Notes under the pieces: model-generated
What the model saw: only the letters and a program-made list of their open reading frames with translations
Told to the model about the DNA's origin: nothing
Databases searched by the model: none
Translations under genes and position numbers: made by a program
Part shown: positions 10,363-22,722 of the stretch, in pieces
How positions within the stretch are numbered: the first letter of the stretch is position 1
How the letters are laid out: every line of letters starts with the position of its first letter
Source: Cephalotrichum gorgonifer
Lineage: Eukaryota; Ascomycota; Sordariomycetes; Microascales; Microascaceae
NCBI GenBank assembly: GCA_900312665.1
Contig: ONZQ02000010.1
Location: 1,076,278 to 1,140,277, forward strand
Length of the DNA stretch: 64,000 bases
Reading direction: 5' to 3'

Positions 10363-13300
10363 GATGATCGGGGCGGTCGACGCCAGGTAGGTGGGTGAGG
10401 GTTGGATTCGGGTGGCACTGCGTCATGGAAGCTAGGATCGAGCATCGGTAGAGCTCTAGGAGGTGGGACACATTGGAAGGCGGGGTGTGTGGGGGGGGGT
10501 TGCCTGGCTGCAGGGCCAACTGCCAAGTCTCGACAGCTGGCGCAGAGCAGGTGCCAGGCGTAGCTCGCCATTTCGGGCTCACTCTGCTTGCATCTGAATT
10601 GCAATTACTAATATTAGACTCGACACTGCGAGTACGAGTATGTCACTCCTCCTTCCTCGGCTCAGTCGTAGAACTTTGGGGAGCGAATTTCAAGAAGCGC
10701 GCTCCAGCGAGCGATGGCTAGCCATCCCGTTCTGTAACGCTTACGAGTACTCAGAAACAAGAGTCCTGAGACCAGGCACTCAAGAAACAAAGATAAAGTG
10801 GCCTCCGTCCTCTCCAGCCTCGAAGTAGTAGTAATACTCCGTACGGTACCCTGTAAATGCAAGTACGAGTATTAGCAATCAGGAGAATCAAAAAGTCCCT
10901 AGCGCCCTCAAAGGCCCTCAGAAATCCCCTAACTAATATGCTCCGTGCATGTACTCGTATGGAAACGCAAAAGCTCCAAGGTTCGCGCATACGCGTTCAA
11001 AGTACAGTATCCGCTACTCCACTAACGTACAAAGGTAACTCGTATATTACCCAATACAACGCCGCGGAAAGGAAATGCTCCACTCCGGAAGCGCAATAAC
11101 TAAATATTGCCCATGTTCATACCCACCACCCCCCTTTCCCCCGGTCACCGTCCTCGGCTCCCTCCTCCCATCTACGAGTAATACGATACAGATTACACTT
11201 GTATCGAATAGGCGATAGGTTCCACCGAGCCCGAGACGAGCCCGCCCCCCCCCCCCAAAAAAAAAAAACCGTAAAATTTCTCCTTGTCTCCGTCCCTGAT
11301 CCCCGCCGCCCCGCCCCGTCCGTCCGCTCCCGGAAAGGCTGGATGGAGGAGGCACAGACCCGCCCCGAAGCACATACTTGCATTATCCTCGTACGACACA
11401 CGAGTACTTGTATGCTCCTTCTCTTCATCTCCTCAATACGACGTACTACGCACGAGTGGTGGTATCCTATGTCATTGAAGAAATTCAGCTGCATCATTAC
11501 CAATATCACCCGAGTCTAACTCTCTATGGCTTGGGCCAATCTAAGGATCTGCGGTGTACGGACTCGGACTCGGATACACTCAAACTGTGGGAAACCTGTC
11601 CGATGGTGACGTTGCTCTGGACTGACCGGCCCCAGGTCCGCGATTGTCACCTAATCACCTAATACCATGCATGCATGCGCTCGTGAACAGGGAGCATTAC
11701 GAATACCAGACCACGAGGCTCACGGAGCTGCGTCCTATTCACCGCTGGGTGCTCCACACTCGCAGCAGCAGCGGTCAAACGGCGAGTGAGTAACTTCGTA
11801 ATGACACCCCCCATTAAGGTTGAAATCTCTCTCGGTAAACCCAACAGGGGTCCCTCCCAGGAGCAAGTTTCCCCGGGCCTTCAAACTAACCATGTGATGC
11901 GGCCGGCGCCGCCACAACATGCAGCTTGCATACGATATCACGTCGACGAAGAATGGATGGACGAACACGACGAGTGGGGGGGCGTGCCCATCTCTTCTCC
12001 TCCTGTCGTGCGTCCCAACTTCGTATGCCCCACCCCTCTTATCATATACGAGTACGAGGACGACTCGCAGGTAAGACGGGCGCGACAGTTTAAGTTCTAT
12101 AATCTTAGTGCGCTAGAATCCAAGGTTAGTAGCGCCGTAACTGCGGCACTAAGATCCTGCTCGTAGGCCTGGGCTCGACTAGTTCGTTGACCCGAGCTTC
12201 GGGTGGCGTCGAGGTTTGAGATATGCAAGTGCTCACCCCCCATGGTCAGAAAAAGACCGCTCGTACCTTTGCTTCTTCCTCTTCACCGAGTAAGCTCTAT
12301 ATCCACTAGCTCGAGTAACAATGCTTCGTACGCCGTGGGCCACACTAGTCATGGACCTGGCCAGGGGGGAGGGGTGGGTGGACAGGGCGATCATTCGAAA
12401 GATCGGCCTCGAGACTTGGCAAAGAGAATCCCCCCTGGCCAGTGAGGGCCCAAGTAAAATCGTCTTCTGCAGCTCGAAACCCCCATTCGGGCAAAGTTAC
12501 GTACTTAACGATAGCGTGCGTATGTGTTAGTAAACCGCCCTGCAGTTCCCAGCGATGCGGCACCGGGAGCCAACCCCGAGCAGCAATCTTACACGCCACC
12601 TCGTCATCCATCCCACGCAGGAGGGCGCCGCCCCTCGCGCCATCTTGGCAACGCTTGGCCCTCCTTCGTGGTCTTAAGACCTCGGTCCTACCCTCCACAG
12701 GCAAAATGGAGGTGTAAGCCTGCAGCGAGGGCCGATTGTGAGGGAATTAAACCCTCATCTGCAGGACTTGACGCAGGCCTTGTTTGTACCCCATACTGTG
12801 GCGCCGAGGAGATGTTGATGCGCGGTTAGCCCCCTTCCTCATTACCATTTCATGTTCAATGGTTACAGCTTCGTCGTTACTCATAAAGCCGCGCCGGACA
12901 GGTTTATTACCTGATTGCTATTAGTCAATGGTAAGGAGGAGGGGGTTGTTGAGGCCGCCGAGGTGGGATCCCGCCTGCCCCGCCTCGAAACCCCAATCCC
13001 TTGATACCCTGTCACGGCGATCCAAAATTCCGGTAGAAGCTAGCTTGCCGGCGTTCGAGTCTGTTGAATGGGGCGACAGATTATCCGCTTGGGCCCGAAA
13101 CTTGGGACGCAGGGACGTAAACCCGCGACGCTACGCTCCTTCGGCGGGGCATGGCTGAGACGACTGCGATGGATTCAGCCGGAGCAGCTGTGCTAGGAAG
13201 GAGGGGTCGACGGCGCATCTGGGGTAGCTTCGAGCATGGCCATCCCCTCACCTTGGCCCCCCCTTTTCGAGCTTGCAACTAGAGTGAACCCTTGCCCCTT

Positions 13301-16300
13301 CCCTTCCACGCGGCGGACGGCCTTGACTCAAGCGCTTTCTCCTTGTTCTCCACACTGCTCGGCGAATACGTAATAGCAGTTTCCTGACCGGCAATGGCCT
13401 TCGAAAATTAAGTGATATACAAGAGGATAAAAGTAATGAATCGCACATCGGCGGACCCACCAAATCCCTCTACAAGTAAACGACGACGTTTGACCTCAGG
13501 CACGAAAGGAGGGACCTTTTGTCTATCCTTCTCGAAAAGACGAGAACCCCTTTCTAGGGCGCCCCAAGAACATGCCAAGCATCGGCACTGGTGTGGAGCT
13601 GGAAGGCGTCCGTGTCACCCCCGTTCTTGGCATCAGTAGTCACGGAGTATTTTGCCCAGGAACGCGCCAAGAGCGTAGTGCCAAGGGGACTTTCGTGCAG
13701 CCACTGGTTCTCCAAGCCCGGTTTCGTCGGGGTTCCGCGCCGTGATTCTGATCAACTCAAGTATACCCCTTTCAAAAGGGCCATGCCAAGCTGTCGGAGA
13801 GGGAGGAAAAGCGACAGGCGAGGCTTGGCATTATTGATTACAAGCGATACTCGTACCCGTAGGCCGTCCATCGTCGTGCAGCTATGATGTACGCCAAGCT
13901 CGGCGAGGTGGTCCCGTCTTGAGCGACCCCTGTTTTCTATTTTGGCTTTGTACCAAAGTAACTACAAGTCAACAGCCCGAGCCCTACCCCGCTGGCCCCT
14001 CTGCGGGAAGAGGTGTCGCTCAAGGGAGGAATTCAAGCAGCCTTGTTGCCCGCCTGCCCCCCCACCAAGAGGCTTCAGCCCTGGGGGAGGAGCAGAATTC
14101 AGCATGCACGAGCTTTGTGCACGGAGCAATAATGCCCAAGGTCGGGCTCGAATTTTGCAAGCATTGCAAAAATGCCGCTTCGCGCAGGAGAAAGGAACAA
14201 GGGGCTCAAGATCAATGAGTCGTGGTCGTGGTCGAGCGAAGAAGCACGCCCCTATTACTGAGTACAGGCGACGGTCTTACTTGGCCGGGATCGGTCGGTG
14301 CTCCTGGAGGGTATTATTGCCTCGCCTTGAGTGGATGTTGTTGGTGTGAGGGCGCCGACCGACCCCGGCGAGCCAGAGAAAAGTAGAGGAACCACACCTC
14401 GCTCTCTCGGCCTCGGCGTTAAGAATGGGGCCTGAAGCGCTGGTTTGTCGCACGGTACTCCATTCACCTGCCGGGAGACCAACACGACACTGGACGACGC
14501 CAACCGTCCCTGGTCCAAACCCAGACAGGAATTAGCGCAGAGTTGGTGATGTGCAGACCCCCCCCCCCCCCCCCCCTTCCCCCCCTTAGAAACAGTCTCC
14601 TAATAGATTCTTGATTGCTTTTGGGAGGCTAAGTACCTGTCCGTTCCACCGTACAAGTACAAGGAGGCCAGCGTCCAGTCAGATTTTATCATCCATGCCT
14701 TGTCTCGTGCAGGGGGACGAAGAGGATCCGTGAGCTGATGCGATTGGCTGCCCGAGCATCGGCCCCAGGCTCCTCAGCTCATTGGCGTTGCGAGGCCAGT
14801 GACCGACCCTCCTCGGAGTCAGATCGTTAGGACTGGACTGGTCCACTCCCCCCTCCCAGGGAGGAGCCGAGTACGACGTACGAGTCTGTCCGTAAGACCT
14901 GCCTTGTTTTTTTCCCCGGCCACTGGGGTCGCCTGCAAAATATGATTTTGCATCGGTCAATATGGAGTGTAATACGAGTATCCGTGCCTTCGTCCCTAAT
15001 TACCCGCAGGCTGTCTTGAAGTCGACTACTCGTCAAAGGCCCGTAAACTTCGTTGAATGTCAAGCTGTGGGGCACATTGTGCACCGAGCTTTGGTGGACA
15101 CGCCAAGTACATGGCCGGTACTTTTCCGCGATCAGCCCCGCCCGCTCATCAATTTGAGAAGAAGCGGGTCGGTCCCCCAAACATCGTGCACAAAGATTCC
15201 AAAGAAAGTCCAATTGCGTAACCATGCATCAAAGGACCGCTTCTCCTCCCACCGTAAATTACCCATCTAGTCCGCATTGGGACCCCTTTTTCTCCCTACC
15301 TGCAGGACAAAAGTTCGATTAGTCCCCCGCCGCCGAGAAAGCTCCCGGGTACCTTTGTGTGGCCGAACCAACCACGAGGCTACTCCAATTCCAATACGGT
15401 CCTCGTCCCGAGTTTGTGACGCACTGACGGCTCCACGCTAAATTTGGGGGGATGGCGGCTCCTTTTCCCATCGGAAAGGATTCACGCTAGCACGGACGTG
15501 AGCAAGTGCGACGAAGACTTGACTGCCCCTGCTGCCTGGATGATGCGACAAATGAACTGTCTGCTACAGTTTTTTTTTTTTGTAGGGGAGACGAGGTTCG
15601 GGCGCGAGGCAGATCCCAGCCAGCGGATGATGTTCGTCCTGGAGGCGGGCGGGTGGGTCGTTTTCGTCTTCCGGTTCCGCACTTCATTCAGCCTTCTCCA
15701 CTGTGCTGTGGCCTTCTTAAGTCCGTTCTCTCCGTAAAAAGCCATGGATGGAACCCCTGGAAAATTTGATGGATTTCCCTTCGCACTGCGGCGGCTCTCA
15801 TTCGCTGGTGGATCTAATACTACCCCGCCCCCGCCTGCGTATTAGGCGGCGGACCTCCTTGTCCTCCAGATCTTAGACAAGTTTGCGCACTGTCGAGGGA
15901 TGGGTTTTCATTTGGGATTGTCGCAGGCCTCTAAGAATAGGTTACTCGTAAATGATGGAGGCACTCGACTGTGTGAACGAGAGTGCTCCGCTGGTTCGAA
16001 GCGACGGAACGCTAGAGCCTAAAACCATGACCTCAAATCGAAACCTTGCGCTTGGATCGAGATTGGCCACCGTTGGTTATTATCCTGGCCGGCTCAAGCA
16101 AAGGTTCCTTCGACCAGTCCATGCCACCACTACTTGGGTGACCGAAGGTCCGCCTACCTTGGCGCGGCTACCAATCGGTGACAGGACGTTAACCAGAAAC
16201 CACAAATATTGCTTACAATTAGAGAGCCAGCCAACCCGGAGATTAGACGCGAACGTGACTTGATCGGCGACCCCCGACGACTGCGAAATACGACGCGCCC

Positions 16301-18197
16301 GCATGAATCCTTCGACCCGTTTCGTCTACCCTTGAGGCGTGGCCGATGACGCACCTTACCCGAGCTCGGCTGGTGATCGTTGATCGATGGAGGCACACGA
16401 TCTGGCTCGGCAACGTGCTCGATCTTTTGCGCAGATCCGTGAGGCTTGTGTTCGCCAACGGCACCCTGGGGGCGGCTCGTCTCGTATGGCCAGAAGTGTT
16501 GGAGGGGGGGTTGGCTTCTCTTTTGGGGCGGTAGCCCATTTGGTGAAAGAGTTGGTACCATCGCGACGTTCTCGTACTTGTAGTGAAGCAGACAGAAGAA
16601 GTTCACCCCGCGAGGCCATGAGGCGCGGTGAGCTAGCTGAAGATGAGGAAGGCGGTGCCTTGGAGGTGGCCGATCTGTCTTCGAAGTTGCCCATTTTACC
16701 TTTCCTGCGTCTCTTGCCTGTTCCTTCCTCACACCCCTTCTCTCTCACGGAAGGTCTGATTGAAGGTCAGGAGGGGGCCTTCCCATTTCGGCGCCTCCCC
16801 TTTCTGCTTGTCTATGAGAGTACCTTACTGAGCATGGCGTACTCGTACGGTGTGGTGCACATAAATATCCATGACTTATTCCCTCCCGCGTACATCGCGG
16901 GTACCCTGGCATTGGACCCACCCATGACGGCAAACACCTCAATTAGTCCGACTAAGCTCTGATAGGGCTCTCGGGGATGGACCTTCCTCTATCCACTCTT
17001 GCTAGCCTAACCCAATCGCCGTTGATTCTGTTGGAACGTAGAGCCCCTGGCCTGGGATTTTCTCGTACTTTTCGCAGACGGAGGGCGAGTAGTTGTGCAC
17101 CGTGTGTCAGTACGAGTACATGTTGCCCCCGCCGGCTGCACATAGAAACCGTTGTTGCACAGACTTTAGCCCTGTACCATAGACCCCGTTCGATCACTTG
17201 TGGGCCATAACGCCTTTCTCGCTCCTTCCGCAAGAAGAGGATGTGAGTGGCGGAATGACCCTCGCGGTGCAATTCAAATGTCACTTGCCCGTACCGCAAG
17301 GTATTCTGCCGTACCCGTGCGCTACCTGTCAAGACTGCGTCAAACTTCGATTCCCACTTATTCCTGCCTCGTCAGCGGCCACTCACGCTCTCAGCTTTCC
17401 AACCCCCGTCCCCTTCCCTCCGTGTCCGCTGCTCTCGCCACCCCCCCCCCTTCCTCTTCTCGCTTTGCGCCCCTGGCCCCTTCCCATCTTCGTCCATCTC
17501 TTCCAACCCCCACCTCTACGGGTGTCGTCAGCTATTTTCCTACCCCTCCTCCTTCCCTCCCTATGCGTGTGTTCCTTTATTATGTGTGCCAGCCTCCGGT
17601 ATCGACGATCCTCTCGCCTCTCTCTTCGGGTATAAGCGTGCGGCCACTAGCAACCCAATACAATTCGCCCTGCCCGTAAGCCTCGTAGTATCTGTTCGCC
17701 CGGCGGGTCCTCGCCACGTTCTCCATTTCTCTTGGCAGTCCGATTCACCCCACACCTCCTACCGACCCGCCATCTGCCTGGCCGTTTACTACCTCGACCG
17801 TACAACTCCAGCCGCCTTTCCTCTCCGCCCCTCCTTGCGCATTAAGTCTCCTCTGGCCGACCTATTGTTGCTCGACTATCCATCGATACCGAACGGTCGA
17901 GCTCTGTAGTTTCCTGCTTCCTGACTGTACGACTCTCACAAGTTCCCGATCTCGCTTACACCAATCTCATTGCTCGGCGGTGCGCGAACGCGCTCAGTTT
18001 ACTTATCACTCGAGATCGACCCTCTCCGCCAATACTGCCCAGTGGTCGGACCCTTGTTCTGGGTACGCCCCCCAGCCAAGCTCTCTATACGACTCCCCGG
18101 CAACAAAGACTCAGGTCGCATTGTGCAGTTCAGCCTCGCCAGTTAGACTCTTCGCCTTATCGACAGCCACCCCGCCCAGTACAGCGTGCACTTGGAC
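10363..18197. other. Gene desert of about 7.8 kb
   Basis: No reading frame here shows a recognisable domain, a plausible exon series or coding-like composition. The longest frames (for example 16387-16962 plus and 16154-16732 minus) overlap on opposite strands and look like chance ORFs. The stretch contains 11 exact copies of TACTCGTA or its complement, a 19-base C run at 14558-14576, a C12-A12 block at 11245-11268 and a T12 run at 15570-15581. The last kilobase (about 17.2-18.2 kb) becomes strongly pyrimidine rich and is probably the promoter and leader of the regulator that follows. No transposase, reverse transcriptase, terminal repeat, tRNA or rRNA was recognised. Confidence 0.6.
14558..14576. 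repeat. Poly-C homopolymer
   Basis: Nineteen consecutive C residues, followed after TT by a further C-rich run. It sits in the gene desert and is a likely site of length error in the assembly. Confidence 0.9.
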
Positions 18198-21100
18198 ATG
18201 ATACCGTCAGCCACGGGTCTTTTGGATTCCCGTTCCGCGACAATCGCCTCCCCCAGACGTAACGTGAGGGTCAGCCTCGTTGCGATAATATGGTATGTTG
18301 TCGCCTAGACTTCGCGTGGGAACTGAGTTGTTTTCCTTTTTCCTGCGCGAAAGGACTCGCTTGTTCATGCTGCCGGCCTGGTGCTGATGCCTCCTAGTCC
18401 CCCACCACACCAGAGGCCTCTGATGACGACCCGGCGCCGGCACCACGTCAGTGGGATGCTCAAGACGAAGCCCACTTCAACCAGGACCAGGATCCGGCTT
18501 CGCCATCAGGAAGTGGGAAGTCGCTCACAGATACTGATGACAAGCACCACTCAGGCGAAGGGCCCTCCCTTCCAGTCCAGAAGCGCAGACGAGTGACGCG
18601 CGCGTGTGATGAATGTCGACGGAAAAAGATAAAATGTGACGGGAAGCAACCGTGCACTCACTGCAACGTTTACAGCTATGGTAAGCAGACGTCTCCATAC
18701 CCGACCCGGACCAGCAGCCCAACCGCGTATATTTTGACGGTGTCCTGAGCTGCGCCGATTGTTTTAGCAGAGGCACTAACCTGGGGTAGACTGTACTTAT
18801 GATAAACCATCTAATAGGCGGCGGAATCCCGCGCCCCAATACATCGAGGCATTAGAGACCCGCCTTCAGCGGGCCGAGTCGATGCTCCGGCAGTTCCTGC
18901 CCGATATCGACCTTTCCGACCCCAGCCTAGACCCCGCAATCAAGCAAGAGTTCCGTAATAGAGAGCTTGCTCGGGCACAAGCTGGGAAGCTCAAGCAAGG
19001 GCAGTCGGGGCTAGAGCCAGGAAAGGAGGACGGACAAATCCATTCCATGATAGAGTCGATTGGCCAGTTAGATTTAGACGACAAGGGCGGATGGGATTTC
19101 CACGGTGCTAGCTCTGGCGCGGTTTTCCTGCGGCGCATGAGGGAGCACTTCCGGGGCATGATGGGGCCTCCCGAAAAAGCCCCGTTTCTTCCTCGACCCG
19201 AGAAGCCTGCCGGCATCATGCAACTAGATGCGTCGCCATCCGGGGCCAGCTCGCCGTTCAGCTCCACGAGCTCCGTCGCGCTTGATCTCCCCCCGAAGGA
19301 GGAGGTACGAGACTTGTGTTATTACTCGCTGAACTGCGCAACCTGTCTTATTAGGGTGGTTCATGTGCCGTCATTCTACGAAAGCCTCGACTCGATATAC
19401 GACAAGACCTGGGATAGCCTGACTCAAGAGGAGACCCACTTCCTCGGGTTGCTCTACGCCGTCATGGCAATCGGTTGCATGTATCGAAACCTGGATCCCA
19501 CGAAGCCGGAACACGTGGCGTATCGCGAAGCGCTCTCAGACGGGTGAGTTGGGACGGGTGACTTGGCCCGGGGTAGTGGGTAAGCCGAATGCTAACGCGT
19601 GGGCTTCTATTAGGATGCGCTATTACAACAGCGCCAAGTCTGTGCTCAAGGATCTCGCCGAATGCAGAGATCTCACATCCCTCCAGGCTCTCGTCTTCAT
19701 GATTCTATTCCTCCAAGCCACCTCGAACCTGAGCTCATGCTACGCCTTTCTCGGAATTGCCCTCCGGTCGGCTCTGCGCATGGGTCTTCATCGACATCTA
19801 GAGCACCACCTCATATCGCCCATTGAGCAGCAAGTGCGGCGCCGAGTATTTTACGTAGTTCGGCAGATGGATATCTACGTCTCGACGCTATTGGGCTTTC
19901 CATTGGTACTCCACAACGAGGATGTCGACCAGCTCTATCCGACCGAAATTGACGACGACTACGTGCGCAAGGACGCTATTCTTATGCCGCCCGCGGGAAC
20001 GCCGTCGATATTCGAGGCATTTAACGCCAACACCAGGCTGATGGAAATCCTGGCCAAGATTGTGAAGCACGTCTACCCCCTCCACGGGATCCAGCCTGGC
20101 ACGAAGTCTGGGTCAACAAAGGGAGGCGAAATGGGGACGACGTACGTCATCAGCTACGCGAGGATCAAGGAGATTGAGCGCGACCTCCATGAGTGGTACG
20201 CCAGACTTCCGGAGTATTGGAGGCCGAGCACTGATGGGCCTATTGAAGTTGTTCGGTAAGTACTTTCGCACATGGCGCATTACGTTTGCTAGGTGGGGGG
20301 GGTTGCATACATGCTGACGGGCGGTGGTACTAGGGTGCGGCATCTTTTGAGGTTTGCATATGCCCATGTTCAACTGGTCTTGTACCGGCCATTCCTGCAC
20401 TACGTCTCACCGCGGCTGAGTCGAGGGAAGGACGTCGACGAGCTATCGTACGCCTGCGCGGCGGCGGCGATTAGCGTGTCGCGCAACATTGTGCACATCG
20501 GCATCGAGATCCGCAAGCAAGGGGTGCTTATCGGGCCGTATTGGTTCATGCTGTACACGGAGTTCTTCGCGGTCCTCTCGCTAGTATTCTATGCCACGGA
20601 GAACCCGCAGAAAAATGGCACACCGGAAGTGTTGGCCGACGCATTCGCAGGCAGGGACATGATCTTTCAACTTGCTGAAAAGAGCTTCGCTGCCAAGCGG
20701 GTCAACAAGGCACTCGATGTGAGTTACTGTCATCATATTCACCTCGGGGGGGGCTTTCATTCGACCCTTTCTTCTTTGGCTGACATTCTCTCAAGGTGTT
20801 ATTCAACGAGATACCGAACAAGATGGAGCTTCCATCACATCAGGCGGCGGCATCGAAGAAGAGACACATGCTGTCCAAGGAAAGCGGGGGCGGGCAGCCG
20901 AATGCCCAGCGACGATCGGAGGAGCTGCCGATGCAGAGGGGCATGCCCGTGGCTGGCCGCCAACCGCCGTCGTCGACGTCGTCGGCAAGGCCCTCATTCG
21001 ACAGCGTCTCGCTATCCGGCGGCAGCTATAGCCACCAGGACTCGTTCCCAGCCAGCCTCCAGGACCTGCTTCCGATGGACATGGGATCTCGCACGACGCC

Positions 21101-21683
21101 GGACTCGACGAGCACGGGGGGCGGCAGTCTGCCACACCAGCAGGCCTACGGAAATGGCAACCAGGCGACGGGCAGCACGCCCGGCCTCAGCAAGCTCGAC
21201 TCGCTGATGTTCCCGTCGGAGGACCCGTTCGCGTACCCGAACCAGCCGATGATGGAACTGGGGCTGCAGCAAAAGATGCAGCAGGAGCCGATGGAGGGGC
21301 AGGAGGTGAGGCAGGACGATGCAACGCAGTACTTCATGCAGGGGCAGTTTGACGATTTGGAGTCCCACCTGCTGGGACAGATACCGCCCTTTATGATTGA
21401 GCAGTCGCAGCAGGGGATGGACATACCCGGGTCTATATTTGCGAACTCGGGCGCGGGGGCGGGGGGGCCGACGGGTTCTGTGCCGAGTCAGAGGCAGGGG
21501 AGGGCGGGTAGTCAGGGACAGGCACATGGCAGGGTGCCAGTGCAGATGCAGGGGCAGGGACAGCATATGGACGGGGAGAGGGGGAGAATGGAACAGATTC
21601 GGAGGCAGCAAGAGCAGATTCTTGCTGCCCAGAGGTATAGGGCTGATTGGGGGCAGTACGGGGGTGGGAATTTCCACATGTGA
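18198..21683 (+). CDS. Zn(II)2Cys6 transcription factor with fungal_trans domain
   Basis: Six exons join in frame: 18198-18263, 18398-18680, 18790-19543, 19614-20255, 20334-20718 and 20796-21683, giving 1005 residues. Introns are GT..AG with clear GCTAAC/CTGAC-type branch points. Residues about 92-118 form a canonical CX2CX6CX5CX2CX6C cluster (RACDECRRKKIKCDGKQPC, then THC and DC). It is followed by a linker and a short coiled-coil helix (YIEALETRLQRAESMLRQFL). The middle region is a fungal-specific transcription factor domain (PF04082 type), with SCYAFLGIALRSALRMGLHRHL and RRRVFYVVRQMDIYVSTLLGFP. The C-terminal 290 residues are Q, G, S and M rich, like an activation region. It should be a nuclear DNA-binding regulator of unknown target genes. 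The first exon is the least certain part: it was chosen because a phase-0 donor at 18264 joins the coding frame at 18398. Confidence 0.86.
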
Positions 21684-22722
21684 ATGAAGGTGGAGGACAG
21701 AGATGAAGTCTTTTTGAGAGCTATATATCCCTACAAGTATACATGGGTGTTTTCATGCCCCCTTAGGCCTTGTGCTTCTTGTTAGATTTTGCATAAATTT
21801 GAAGCATTTTCGGGAGTAACTCCCACGACATAATTTGAATTTTGACAAGGAGGGATTTCGGGACATAAATTCCTTTACCCGGCATTCCGCGGGGGTTTTG
21901 TGACCGGACCGAGAGAGAAAGCGAGTGGGTGAGTGAGATAGTAAGTCCAGCTAATTACTTTGGTACGTCGTTCGAGGTTGTCTTTGCCAAGCCGAGGCGA
22001 GCGCGATTTCAGCTTCAGCCCTATAGCGGTTGAGTTCTTGGCATTGCGGGTGGGGGGAGGAGGGGAGTCAGATGGGGACAGGTGGCAGGTGTGCGACCCA
22101 CAGGCGTGACACGTTTCTCACTTGTTCTTTAGCACTGGCGGGTGGCGGTGGCGGTGGCGGTCTTAACCACTTCGACTCGGCGAATCCATTTGATCGTTGG
22201 ACATTGTCGCCTCTAGTTTCGGAAGCTAGGCCTAGGTCGAGCTTCAGACCCCGGAAGCCTCGCGTCATAAACCTATGAAAGAACAGCTGTCCTCTTTTTT
22301 ATATTTCCACCCCTTCTCTATCTTCCTCGATCTCTCGCTCTCTCTCTCGCTCTCTCTACCTCTCTATCTTGGTGTTCCGGTAGAGTGTTTTCTTTTTGTG
22401 GTTGTAATTGGCCTAGCCATCTAGTCACGGAATACGGAAGTACACGTCGCCCTTTCTTTCTAGGGGGAATTGGAACCTTAGAGAACGACATCTCTTCGCT
22501 CCAGAAAACGGGGGACAAGACTCCTCTGGCTAGCATTCCGACGTCGCGCCGAAACTCAGCCATAGCCAAAGGATCAAGCATTAATCGAGAGGATCCCGGC
22601 TGCCCAACGCCAGTTCTTCGCCCGCCAGGGGAAAACAAAACACCCTTCCTTTTTCCCCGAAGCAAGGGATATCCGCTCACACCCTTCCCCCCCCCACACG
22701 CACCTAACCTAACACCCCAACC
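21684..22722. other. Intergenic region and promoter of the SARAF-like gene
   Basis: This gap follows the zinc-cluster gene and precedes the SARAF-like gene on the same strand. It contains a GGT/GGC-type simple repeat at about 22138-22162 and a CT-rich microsatellite at about 22331-22372. Both are promoter-like low-complexity tracts. No gene was recognised. Confidence 0.5.

Noticed and set aside
16387..16962. 191-residue plus-strand ORF in the gene desert
   Set aside because: It overlaps a similar-length minus-strand ORF, has no recognisable motif and no exon partners.
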